From an uncultured Oscillospiraceae bacterium (GTDB lineage: Bacteria > Bacillota_A > Clostridia > Oscillospirales > Oscillospiraceae): a DNA stretch of 7,957 nt. A model generated the notes under the pieces. That model had not been told where the DNA came from, did not search any database, and worked only from the letters and a program-made list of their open reading frames with translations. Shown in pieces: positions 1-6,109 of the stretch. The first letter of the stretch is position 1, and every line of letters starts with the position of its first letter. Location: the NCBI GenBank assembly GCA_944386965.1, contig CALXDE010000055.1:1-7957 (forward strand), given 5' to 3'. A program made the translations under genes and the position numbers.

Positions 1-872
1 GGCGGTTCCCGGCAGAGCAGGCGCGCCTCTCCCGGCGGCTGTGGCAGATGGTGCTGGGCCTGGCGGCCATGCCGTTGTGCGCCCTCATCGCCGTGGTGCT
101 GCTGACCTTTCAGAAATATGAGTCCGACGCTGCGAGCGCCATGGCCCTGAACCAGGGGCTGGTGGTGCTGCCCTTCGTGCTGATCACCTCCATCGTGCTG
201 CTGTTCGCGGTGCTGATCCTGGCGGACCACGAGCGGCTGGAGCGTGCCAGTCAACTCTCGGGCCTGCGGGAGGTCTACTACCAGGGCCTCCGGCAGCAGG
301 AGCGGCAGGTGCGCCAGCTCCGCCACGACCTCAGAAACCACCTGACGGTGGTCCGGGGCCTGTTGGAGCGGGACGATACCCAGGGGGCCCTGGGCTATCT
401 GGATGAGATGGCCGCCTCCCCGGCCCTCCGGGGCGGAAAAAGATTCTGCGAGAACGAGACGGCCAGCGTGGTCCTTGCCGCCAAGGCGGAGGCCATGGAG
501 CGCGCAGGCATCACGGCGGACTTCACCGTGTCCCTCCCCAGGGAGCTGCCGGTGGCGGACACGGATCTGGCGGCCCTGCTGGGCAACGCCCTGGACAACG
601 CCATGGAGGGCGTGGAGCGGGCGGAGGAAAAGAGGGTCACCCTCCGGTGCCGGGTGGACAAGGGGCTCTTTATGCTGCGGGTGGGGAATCCCGTGGGCGC
701 CGCGGTGGCCCCGGACCTTGCCACCTCCAAGGCGGACAAGTCCGCCCACGGCTTCGGCATCCCGGGGATGCGGGAGATCGCGGAGCGGTACGGCGGCACC
801 CTGGACGCCGGGGCAAGGGGCGGAGAATTTGAGCTGGTGGTGTGCCTGCCGGTGCGGGGCAGTGAGGCGTGA
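1..872 (+). CDS. GHKL-type sensor histidine kinase, 5'-truncated by the window
   Basis: This is the C-terminal part of a membrane sensor kinase of the AgrC/CitA-like GHKL type, which autophosphorylates a histidine and passes the phosphate to a response regulator. The frame is open from position 3 with no stop upstream, so the ATG at 48 is probably internal and the start lies outside the window. Counting codons from position 3, two hydrophobic segments (about 16-35 and 51-74) are the last membrane helices. A charged linker leads to the H-box RHDLRNHL with the phospho-acceptor His108 (bases 324-326). The N-box LLGNALDNAMEG (Asn195, Asn199) and the G-box GFGIPGM (250-256) then form the HATPase_c fold. 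The protein ends normally at a TGA. No response regulator is visible; one may lie upstream. The gene is convergent with the sugar locus and separated from it by a strong terminator, so a functional link is not implied. The signal sensed is unknown. Confidence 0.9.
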   Translation, partial: RFPAEQARLSRRLWQMVLGLAAMPLCALIAVVLLTFQKYESDAASAMALNQGLVVLPFVLITSIVLLFAVLILADHERLERASQLSGLREVYYQGLRQQERQVRQLRHDLRNHLTVVRGLLERDDTQGALGYLDEMAASPALRGGKRFCENETASVVLAAKAEAMERAGITADFTVSLPRELPVADTDLAALLGNALDNAMEGVERAEEKRVTLRCRVDKGLFMLRVGNPVGAAVAPDLATSKADKSAHGFGIPGMREIAERYGGTLDAGARGGEFELVVCLPVRGSEA

Positions 873-973
873 CGGCCCCTTTCCGGCTGGCTTCCGGGAG
901 AAGAGGGACGCGCCGCCCGGCGCCTGCCCCGCGGCGGGACGGCGCTCCCGGGGAGGGATTCATGGGAAAACGC

Positions 974-1012
974 AAAAGCCGTCCGGCGGCCCCAGGCCGC
1001 CGGACGGCTTTT
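974..1012. terminator. Bidirectional Rho-independent terminator
   Basis: A perfect 18-bp inverted repeat with a 3-nt loop (CCA) starts with AAAAGCCGTCC and ends with GGACGGCTTTT. The outer A/T pairs give a T-run after the GC-rich stem on both strands. It lies between the converging sensor kinase gene (stop at 872) and the DeoR-family gene (stop at 1021), so it can end transcripts from both sides. The 100 bases between 873 and 973 hold nothing else that I can support. Confidence 0.93.
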
Positions 1013-1020
1013 GTTATTGG

Positions 1021-1785
1021 TCAGTAGAGAAGCTGGATGTTGTTGGCGGCAAACCACTCCACCCACTCCGCACCGGGCTGCCGGTCCGTGATCACCACAT
1101 CCACCTGATCCAGGTCAAAGACCTTGGTGAACGCCAGCTTGCCGAATTTGGTGTGGTCCACCAGCAGGAACACCTTCTGGGACTGCTGGATCATCAGCCG
1201 CTTGAGCTCCGCCTCGTCCTCGTCGCTGTCAAAGGCGCCGGAGCCCAGCTGCAGCCCTTTGCAGCTGATGAGCGCCACATCCATGTGGTAATCCTTGATG
1301 GTGTTGCGGGCGATGACTCCCTGGAAAGAGAAGGATTTCTTGTTCAAAAATCCGCCGGTGGACATGACCTTCACCCTGGCATCCTCCAGCTCCCGCAGGA
1401 TGCTGGCGGAGTATGTCATCAGCAGCAGATCCTCCCGGTCGCTGAGCAGGCGGATGGCCTCCCGCACCGTGGAGCTGGAGTCGGCGCCGATGGCGGCCCC
1501 GTGCTGGGGAAGCTGCCGGACGGCAATGCGGGCAATGGCCTGTTTCTCCTCCACGTTGATCTGTGTCCGGCGCATATAGCTGATGCGGACATCGGCGTTG
1601 ACCGGGTGCATCAGCACGGCGCCTCCATAGGTCCGGGTGACCAGTCCCTCGCCCTCCAGCTTTTCCAGGTCCCGGCGGATTGTCTCCTCCGTCACGTCAA
1701 ATTGCTTGCTCAGCTCGGAAACGACAACACGCCTCTCCGCCTTTACAATGGAACGGATGCTCTCCAGTCTGTCCTTCTGCGCCAT
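1021..1785 (-). CDS. DeoR-family transcriptional regulator
   Basis: This is a DeoR/GlpR-type regulator of 254 residues, the usual family length. An N-terminal winged helix-turn-helix spans about residues 5-60, with VTEETIRRDLEKLEGEGLV as the recognition region. A DeoRC sugar-phosphate-sensing domain follows: the ADSSSTV loop (101-107) corresponds to the family's phosphate-binding D-x-G-T-T loop, and DHTKFGKLAF (210-219) is a typical late family motif. Such proteins are usually repressors released by a phosphorylated sugar intermediate. The frame is open back to an ATG at 1872, but that start would lie upstream of a sigma-A promoter at 1822-1850. The ATG at 1785 has AAGGGGA and GAGGAGGG upstream and gives the normal family N-terminus (MAQKDRLESI). 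The gene is last in the catabolic run and also has its own promoter with an inverted repeat on it, which suggests autoregulation. Its probable targets are the adjacent kinase operon and perhaps the divergent transport gene. Confidence 0.92.
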   Translation of the reverse strand: MAQKDRLESIRSIVKAERRVVVSELSKQFDVTEETIRRDLEKLEGEGLVTRTYGGAVLMHPVNADVRISYMRRTQINVEEKQAIARIAVRQLPQHGAAIGADSSSTVREAIRLLSDREDLLLMTYSASILRELEDARVKVMSTGGFLNKKSFSFQGVIARNTIKDYHMDVALISCKGLQLGSGAFDSDEDEAELKRLMIQQSQKVFLLVDHTKFGKLAFTKVFDLDQVDVVITDRQPGAEWVEWFAANNIQLLY

Positions 1786-1821
1786 CTTCCCCTTCGCCCT
1801 CCTCACATCATAGCAATTTCC

Positions 1822-1850
1822 ATTATAGCGGGAATCGCCCGCTATTTCAA
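1822..1850 (-). promoter_or_regulatory. Sigma-A promoter of the DeoR-family gene
   Basis: On the minus strand there is a -35 box TTGAAA (1845-1850, five of six consensus bases), a 17-bp spacer, and a perfect -10 box TATAAT (1822-1827). Transcription should start near 1815, about 30 bases before the ATG at 1785. The promoter sits in the gap after the aldo/keto reductase stop (1874), so the regulator can be expressed independently of the operon upstream of it. Confidence 0.85.
1825..1845. promoter_or_regulatory. Inverted-repeat operator candidate in the DeoR-gene promoter
   Basis: A perfect 8-bp inverted repeat, ATAGCGGG-N5-CCCGCTAT, fills the spacer and overlaps both the -10 box and the edge of the -35 box of the regulator's promoter. 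A protein bound here would block RNA polymerase, so it is a good candidate for an autoregulatory or cross-regulatory operator. It does not resemble the AAATCTTTGAWTC repeats at the kinase promoter, so the binding protein may be a different one. Confidence 0.6.
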
Positions 1851-1873
1851 TAGGGTTTGGGGAGCCGCTCATT

Positions 1874-2869
1874 TCAGCGGTCCAGCGCTTCCGCCATCTC
1901 CCGCATCATCTGCACGTCCTCGGCGCTCAGGTCGATGTCGGCGGCGTGGGTGTTGGCGCGGATCTGATCGGGACTGGTAGCGCCGCTGAGCAGCACCACC
2001 TTCTCGTCCTGGGCCAGAATCCAGGCCAGGGACAGGTCGGCGATGGCGCAGTTGTACTTTTCGCACAGGGGCTTGAGCTGATCCAGGAAGTCAAACACCC
2101 GGGGCAGGTTCTCCGGCTGGAACCACTTCTTGGGGATCTGGGCGCCCACAGGCTTGTAGTCACGGGGCAGAGCGCCGCTGAGCAGACCCATCTCCAGGGG
2201 GGAGTATGCCTGGAGAACGATGCCGTGCTTCTTGCAGATGGGCAGCAGATCCTGCTCCACGGCCCGGTCCAGAATGCTGTACTTGGCCTGAACGATGTCC
2301 AGGTCGCCGTATTTCAGATACTCCTCCACCTGCTCGGGGGTCACGTTGGCCGCGCCGATGGCGTGGATCTTCCCCTGGGCCTTGAGCTCGTTGAGCAGCT
2401 CCATTGTCTCGCTGATGGGCGTGTAATAGGGCTCCACCGCCTGCCAGTGGGACATGTACACATCGATGTAGTCGGTGCCCAGGCGCTCCAGGCTCATGTC
2501 GATCTCGTGGAGGATGGAGTCCCGGGACAGATTCTTATAGAGCTGGGTATCCCCCACCTTATTGAACAGAGCGCCCTTCCGGTCCCAGACGATGCCGAAC
2601 TTGGTGATGATGCACATCTCGTCCCGGTTCATCTTCTTCAGAGCCTTGCCGACGATCCGCTCGCTGTTGCCGAAGTTATAGCCGGGGGCGGTGTCGATCA
2701 TGTTTACGCCGGCGCCGGGGCAGGCGCAGATGGTTTCAATGCTCTTTTCCTCCGCGGCAGCCTGCTCCTCCGGGGTCTGACCCCAGGCGGGACCGCCGCC
2801 GATGGCCCAGGTGCCCAGACTCAGACGGGACACAGGCTTATCCAATGTGCCGATTTTGATGGTTTTCAT
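1874..2869 (-). CDS. Aldo/keto reductase, IolS/YdjG-like
   Basis: This is a 331-residue NADP(H)-dependent aldo/keto reductase with a full-length TIM-barrel fold. The catalytic tetrad is complete: Asp59 and Tyr64 in MIDTAPGYNFGNSE, Lys90 in ITKFG, and His141 in YMSHWQ. The C-terminal region carries the cofactor-binding pattern LLSGATSPDQIRAN (about residues 293-306). From remembered sequences it looks closest to IolS/YdjG-type members rather than to aldose reductases. In this context it most likely reduces the aldehyde released by an aldolase (for example lactaldehyde, glycolaldehyde or methylglyoxal) or oxidises a sugar; the sequence does not decide which. The start is supported by GGAGG six bases before the ATG. 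It follows the FBA-type aldolase by 48 bases with no promoter or terminator that I can see between them. The regulator's promoter begins just after its TGA. Confidence 0.92.
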   Translation of the reverse strand: MKTIKIGTLDKPVSRLSLGTWAIGGGPAWGQTPEEQAAAEEKSIETICACPGAGVNMIDTAPGYNFGNSERIVGKALKKMNRDEMCIITKFGIVWDRKGALFNKVGDTQLYKNLSRDSILHEIDMSLERLGTDYIDVYMSHWQAVEPYYTPISETMELLNELKAQGKIHAIGAANVTPEQVEEYLKYGDLDIVQAKYSILDRAVEQDLLPICKKHGIVLQAYSPLEMGLLSGALPRDYKPVGAQIPKKWFQPENLPRVFDFLDQLKPLCEKYNCAIADLSLAWILAQDEKVVLLSGATSPDQIRANTHAADIDLSAEDVQMMREMAEALDR

Positions 2870-2917
2870 AGTCTTCCTCCATACAAATTCAAAGAGTGTG
2901 GGATGTACCGCAACCGG

Positions 2918-3772
2918 TTACTTCTCAAACCAGCCCTGGGCCTTGCCGTTGCTGCCGAAGAGCATGATCTTGTTCTCCGCCCGGGCCTGGACGGCGTCGC
3001 GGACCTTGATGTTCAGCCCCTGATACTTCTCGTCCGGCGGGCAGGCGTGGATGGCGTCCATGGCCGCCTCGCACAGCTCCGTGTGGATATTGATTTTGGT
3101 GATGCCCAGGTCAATGGCGTGGCGGATGTCCTCGTCGCCGATGCCGGAGGCGCCGTGGAGCACCAGGGGGATGGAGACGCTGTTGCGGACCTTCTCCAGG
3201 ATCTCAAAGTTGATCTGGGGAGGCGCGGTGTAGGCGCCGTGCTGGTTGCCGATGGCAATGGCCAGGGAGTCAATGCCCGTGCGCTCCACAAACTCGGCGG
3301 CCTGGCTGGGGTCGGTATACATGTAGTGGGCCAGGGCCTCCTCGTAATTTGTCTCGGCGCCCACGTGGCCCAGTTCGGCCTCCACGGGGATGCACAGGGG
3401 GTGGAAACGGTCCACCACCTGCTTGGTGATGCGGATGTTCTCCTCCAGAGGATAGGCGGAACCGTCGATCATCAGGGAGTTGTAGCCGATGTCAATGGCA
3501 TGGCTGACAATCTCATAGCTGCGGCCGTGGTCCCAGTGGATGGAGCAGGGGAGGGCGGTGGTAGTGGCATAGGAGCGCATCATGTGGACAAAATGGTTGA
3601 TATCGGTGTTGACCAGAAAGCCGCTGCCGAAGGAGAGAATCACCGGCGACTGGAGCTTTTCGCAGGCCTTCATCACGCCGGAGAGCATCTCCACATTCCA
3701 GATGCAGAAGTTGGCCACGGCGTAGTGCTCTTTCTGAGCCTTGATGAGCATGTCCTTTGTGGATACAAGCAT
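2918..3772 (-). CDS. Class II (FBA/GatY/KbaY-family) ketose-phosphate aldolase
   Basis: This 284-residue zinc-dependent class II aldolase is of the fructose-bisphosphate/tagatose-bisphosphate family; these enzymes cleave a ketose phosphate to dihydroxyacetone phosphate plus an aldehyde. The visible motifs are HWDHG (catalytic Asp81, zinc ligand His82), VEAELGHVG (130-138, conserved acidic residues Glu131 and Glu133), GNQHGAY (zinc ligand His178), LHGASG (zinc ligand His206 and phosphate loop) and KINIHTE (226-232). Several positions differ from what I recall of true FbaA: HWDHG for HLDHG, IDGSAYPLEEN for IDGSHFPFEEN, AYTAPPQ for the Lys-containing segment, and NIHTE for NVNTE. A substrate other than fructose 1,6-bisphosphate is therefore likely. 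The ATG has GAGG seven bases upstream. The gene lies 57 bases after the FucA-type aldolase in the same operon, so the pathway has two aldolases from unrelated folds. Confidence 0.9.
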   Translation of the reverse strand: MLVSTKDMLIKAQKEHYAVANFCIWNVEMLSGVMKACEKLQSPVILSFGSGFLVNTDINHFVHMMRSYATTTALPCSIHWDHGRSYEIVSHAIDIGYNSLMIDGSAYPLEENIRITKQVVDRFHPLCIPVEAELGHVGAETNYEEALAHYMYTDPSQAAEFVERTGIDSLAIAIGNQHGAYTAPPQINFEILEKVRNSVSIPLVLHGASGIGDEDIRHAIDLGITKINIHTELCEAAMDAIHACPPDEKYQGLNIKVRDAVQARAENKIMLFGSNGKAQGWFEK

Positions 3773-3829
3773 AGTGTTACCTCGATCCTTTTTTCAAAAT
3801 TGACGTGGGATGGGAAATGGGAGAGGGAA

Positions 3830-4468
3830 TCAGACTTCGATGTCCCGGGCCAGGATGCGATCGATCTCAGACTGGGGGATATCGATGGTGGGGCCCAGGA
3901 GCTTGGCGATGCAGATCTCCTTGGCGAACTTCTCGGCGGCCTCAACGCGCTGGAAAGCCTTTTCCAGGGTGGAGCCCACCGCCAGAACGCCGTGGTTGCC
4001 CAGCAGAACCAGATTGCGGTTCTTCAGATAGGGAGCGGCCTGGTCCAGGATCTCCCGGGTGCCGGGCTGACCATAGGGGGCGACGGGGATGTCCTTGAAG
4101 TGGAACAGGATTTCCGGGTGGCACTTCTGGTCAATGGGCACATGGCACATGGCGTGGGCGGTGAGGAACGGGGAGTGGCAGTGGATGACAGCGTTGATGT
4201 CGGGGCGCAGCTCATAGGAGTTGTGGTGCATGATCGTCTCGGAGGAGGACTTCTTGGTGCCGTGGATCTGATTGCCCTCCTCGTCGATCACGCAGATCAG
4301 GTCCTCGGTCAGGGTGCTCTTCCGGGTGCGGGCGGGCGTGATGTACAGCAGGCCGTCCTGCTTGATGGACAGGTTGCCCTCATAGGTGTTGACCAGTTGG
4401 GCGGCCTCCATGGCCTTGGCGACGCGGATGATTTCCCGGATGACATCGTAATCAATTGTGCGGCTCAT
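3830..4468 (-). CDS. Class II aldolase/adducin-family (FucA/AraD-like) sugar-phosphate aldolase
   Basis: This 212-residue protein belongs to the aldolase II/adducin family (L-fuculose-phosphate aldolase, rhamnulose-phosphate aldolase, ribulose-phosphate 4-epimerase). The family signatures are present: GNLS (31-34), SSSET with the presumed catalytic Glu77 (equivalent to Glu73 of FucA), the zinc ligands His96 and His98 in VIHCHSPF, and His159 in GNHGVL. The fold and the intact ligands indicate an active zinc enzyme that cleaves a ketose 1-phosphate to DHAP plus an aldehyde, or epimerises a pentulose phosphate. The size matches FucA or AraD rather than the longer RhaD. The chosen ATG has a strong GGAGG eight bases upstream; an in-frame TTG at 4483 lies before that site and is rejected. 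The kinase stop codon TAA sits inside this ribosome-binding site (GGAGGTAA), only five bases before the ATG, so the two genes are probably translationally coupled and work in sequence. Confidence 0.93.
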   Translation of the reverse strand: MSRTIDYDVIREIIRVAKAMEAAQLVNTYEGNLSIKQDGLLYITPARTRKSTLTEDLICVIDEEGNQIHGTKKSSSETIMHHNSYELRPDINAVIHCHSPFLTAHAMCHVPIDQKCHPEILFHFKDIPVAPYGQPGTREILDQAAPYLKNRNLVLLGNHGVLAVGSTLEKAFQRVEAAEKFAKEICIAKLLGPTIDIPQSEIDRILARDIEV

Positions 4469-4470
4469 TT

Positions 4471-4482
4471 TGCTTACCTCCA
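4471..4482 (-). promoter_or_regulatory. Ribosome-binding site of the FucA-type gene overlapping the kinase stop
   Basis: The minus strand reads TGGAGGTAAGCA. GGAGG is the Shine-Dalgarno sequence for the ATG at 4468, and the kinase stop codon TAA follows it directly. This fixes the aldolase start and suggests that a ribosome ending on the kinase can restart on the aldolase. Confidence 0.85.
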
Positions 4483-5970
4483 AAATCCTCGTATTTTGTC
4501 AATGGTATTTAATGTAAGCAGCGCTTTCTCCCATTTCCCCTGGGTATCGGCCTGTGGAAGGAAGGTGTTGCTTATAAACGATGTTTGCGCGGTGCGGCGG
4601 ACGGCCTCCTCATCCGGCAGCTCTCCCGTGGCGTGCAGCTGCATCAGGACGTTGCCCAGCGCGCTGGACACGCCGCTGCCGGTGGTCACCGGCATGTTCA
4701 AAGCGTCCGCCAGGCGCTGGGTCAGCAGTGCGTTGCGCACGCCGCCGCCGATGGCCACCAGCCCCCGATAGCTGGGGCGGCCGGTGATCTGCTTGATCTG
4801 CTCCAGGGACCAGAGGGACTGGAGCACAATGCTGTCAAAGATACAGTTGGCCGTCTCCCCCAGGGTCCGGGGCGGCTGCTGGCCAGTGTCCCGGCAGTAG
4901 GCGGCAATGGTATCCAGGATATTGCCGCCCTCCGTCCGCAGGCTGGGGTCGCATACGTTGAGATAGGTCCCGTTGTTTCCGGCCCTGCGGCAGGCGTCGG
5001 TCACATCGTCGTAACGGAGGGAGGGATTCTCCTGCCGCCAGAGCCGCATGCACTGCTCAAAGAGCCACATGGCGTTGAAGTCCCGGCACAGGGAGAACCC
5101 GAAGGGCCCCTTCATGGACTTGAACGCCCCCTCATAGCCCTGCCGGGAGACGATGACGCGGTCAGTCCGGGTCCCGAAAATCAGGGATGTCCCAATGCTG
5201 GCAAAAACCTTGTCCGTGCTGAGTCCCGGCGCCGCCAGCAATGCCGACTCCGTGTCGTGGCTGGTGACCGTGACCACATCCAGACTGCCGCCGGCGGCCT
5301 GGGCGGCCTGGGCAGTCATGGCGTGGCGCTGATGTCCCCCCTTGACCAGGGGAGGAAGCATCCCGGTTGGGATGCCCAGCCGCTCCAGCAGGGGCGTGTT
5401 CCACTGCCGGCCGGAGACATCCAGCAGGTCTGCCACCGAGGCCATGGACTCCTCCGCGGCGATCTGACCGGTCAGACAGAAATTCAGCAGATCCGGCAGG
5501 AGCAGCATCCAGCGGCAGCGGTGGATCGGACTGCCGGGCCGCCGCGTCTCGTAAAACAGCTGCATCAGCACTCGAATATCCGTGGGATAGACGCCGCTGG
5601 ACTGGTAGAGGGCATCTATGGGAACCACCCGGCCCATCAGTTCTAGGACGCCCTTTGTCCGGGCATCCTTATAAAAGTAGGGAAGCTCCTGGAGCGTCAG
5701 CGCGCTGTCCAGAAAGCCGTAGCCGTTTCCAAAGGTATCGATCCCCATGGTCTGAGGCGCGATGCCCCGGGAACGCAGGCCGCGGATGCCGCCCTGGATC
5801 TGGGCAATCAGCTCCGGCACGTCGATATGGACATGCCCTCCCACGGACACCGGCTGGGTGGCTACGCTGTATTGATCGATGATTTCCACGCGTCCGGCGG
5901 TGTATCGGGCGGCCAGCACCTTGACGCTGCTGCCCCCCACATCCACTGCCAGGCAGATTCGCTCCGACAT
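4474..5970 (-). CDS. FGGY-family carbohydrate kinase, rhamnulokinase-like
   Basis: This protein of 498 residues is a sugar kinase of the FGGY family that transfers phosphate from ATP to a ketose or polyol. The actin-like ATPase fold is seen in CLAVDVGGSSVKV (6-18, phosphate-1 loop), GIDTFGNGYGFLD (76-88, equivalent to GIDTWG-x-DYG-x-LD of rhamnulokinase), VTSHDTESAL (235-244) with the catalytic base Asp239, ASIGTSLIFG (257-266, phosphate-2) and VAIGGGVRNALLTQRLADAL (405-424, adenosine site). It resembles RhaB most but differs in the substrate region, so the natural sugar is uncertain. Two starts are possible: the ATG at 5970 (GGAG 11 bases upstream), which gives the usual short lead before the first motif, and a GTG at 5979 (AGGA 7 bases upstream), which adds three residues. 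I prefer the ATG. It is the first gene of the operon, about 50 bases after the predicted transcription start. Confidence 0.92.
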   Translation of the reverse strand: MSERICLAVDVGGSSVKVLAARYTAGRVEIIDQYSVATQPVSVGGHVHIDVPELIAQIQGGIRGLRSRGIAPQTMGIDTFGNGYGFLDSALTLQELPYFYKDARTKGVLELMGRVVPIDALYQSSGVYPTDIRVLMQLFYETRRPGSPIHRCRWMLLLPDLLNFCLTGQIAAEESMASVADLLDVSGRQWNTPLLERLGIPTGMLPPLVKGGHQRHAMTAQAAQAAGGSLDVVTVTSHDTESALLAAPGLSTDKVFASIGTSLIFGTRTDRVIVSRQGYEGAFKSMKGPFGFSLCRDFNAMWLFEQCMRLWRQENPSLRYDDVTDACRRAGNNGTYLNVCDPSLRTEGGNILDTIAAYCRDTGQQPPRTLGETANCIFDSIVLQSLWSLEQIKQITGRPSYRGLVAIGGGVRNALLTQRLADALNMPVTTGSGVSSALGNVLMQLHATGELPDEEAVRRTAQTSFISNTFLPQADTQGKWEKALLTLNTIDKIRGFWR

Positions 5971-6004
5971 ATGACTCACGTCTCCATCCTGTGATGACCG
6001 GATG

Positions 6005-6026
6005 ATCCCACATGCTTCTGTGGGAT
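6005..6026. promoter_or_regulatory. Inverted repeat at the transcription start of the kinase operon
   Basis: There is a perfect 8-bp inverted repeat, ATCCCACA-N6-TGTGGGAT, directly after the -10 box (6027-6032) and across the expected start point near 6020. It could be an operator or a 5' stem in the mRNA. The full stem would form only if transcription began at or before 6026, which makes the DNA-site reading somewhat more likely. Confidence 0.5.
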
Positions 6027-6055
6027 AGTATATATCAAATCTTTGATTCGGTCAA
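6027..6055 (-). promoter_or_regulatory. Sigma-A promoter of the kinase-aldolase-aldolase-reductase operon
   Basis: On the minus strand there is a -35 box TTGACC (6050-6055), a 17-bp spacer and a -10 box TATACT (6027-6032), each five of six consensus bases. Transcription should start near 6020. No other promoter of this quality is seen between the kinase, both aldolases and the reductase, so this one probably serves all four genes and reads through into the regulator. Confidence 0.87.
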
Positions 6056-6071
6056 TAAAAATCTTTGAATC
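6037..6071. promoter_or_regulatory. Direct-repeat operator flanking the kinase -35 box
   Basis: Two 13-bp direct repeats, AAATCTTTGATTC (6037-6049) and AAATCTTTGAATC (6059-6071), differ at one base and are 22 bp apart, about two helical turns. One fills the promoter spacer and the other lies just upstream of the -35 box. This is the arrangement expected for a repressor that binds one face of the DNA and excludes RNA polymerase. The DeoR-family protein encoded at the end of the operon is the natural candidate, since that family often uses short direct repeats. The assignment is inference. Confidence 0.7.
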
Positions 6072-6077
6072 ACAGAC

Positions 6078-6105
6078 AAAAACTTTTGGTACGCAGACCC
6101 AAAAG
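6078..6105 (-). terminator. Rho-independent terminator of the isomerase gene
   Basis: On the minus strand a 7-bp stem, CTTTTGG-N9-CCAAAAG, is followed at once by TTTTT. It begins four bases after the isomerase TGA (6110-6112). It separates the isomerase transcript from the kinase operon, whose operator and promoter begin immediately downstream. The stem is short, so some read-through is possible. Confidence 0.75.
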
Positions 6106-6109
6106 GGCA

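Noticed and set aside
869..1026. Small plus-strand frame starting at a GTG overlapping the sensor kinase stop
   Set aside because: It runs through the terminator hairpin, has no recognisable protein features and an Arg/Pro-rich translation typical of GC-rich noncoding frames.
1786..1872. N-terminal extension of the DeoR-family protein to the ATG at 1872
   Set aside because: The extension runs through a near-consensus promoter and would not be on that transcript. It has no good ribosome-binding site, and the shorter form matches the family length.
4469..4483. TTG start of the FucA-type aldolase at 4483
   Set aside because: The TTG precedes the strong GGAGG site and overlaps the kinase end. 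The ATG at 4468 is properly spaced and gives the normal family N-terminus.
1946..4771. A 941-codon open frame on the plus strand, with a 525-codon one at 403-1980 and a 353-codon one at 4585-5646
   Set aside because: They lie antisense to or across genes with complete catalytic motifs, and they read as low-complexity Gly/Leu/Val/Asp- or Arg/Pro-rich text without recognisable domains. GC-rich codon use leaves few stops on the opposite strand, which explains them.
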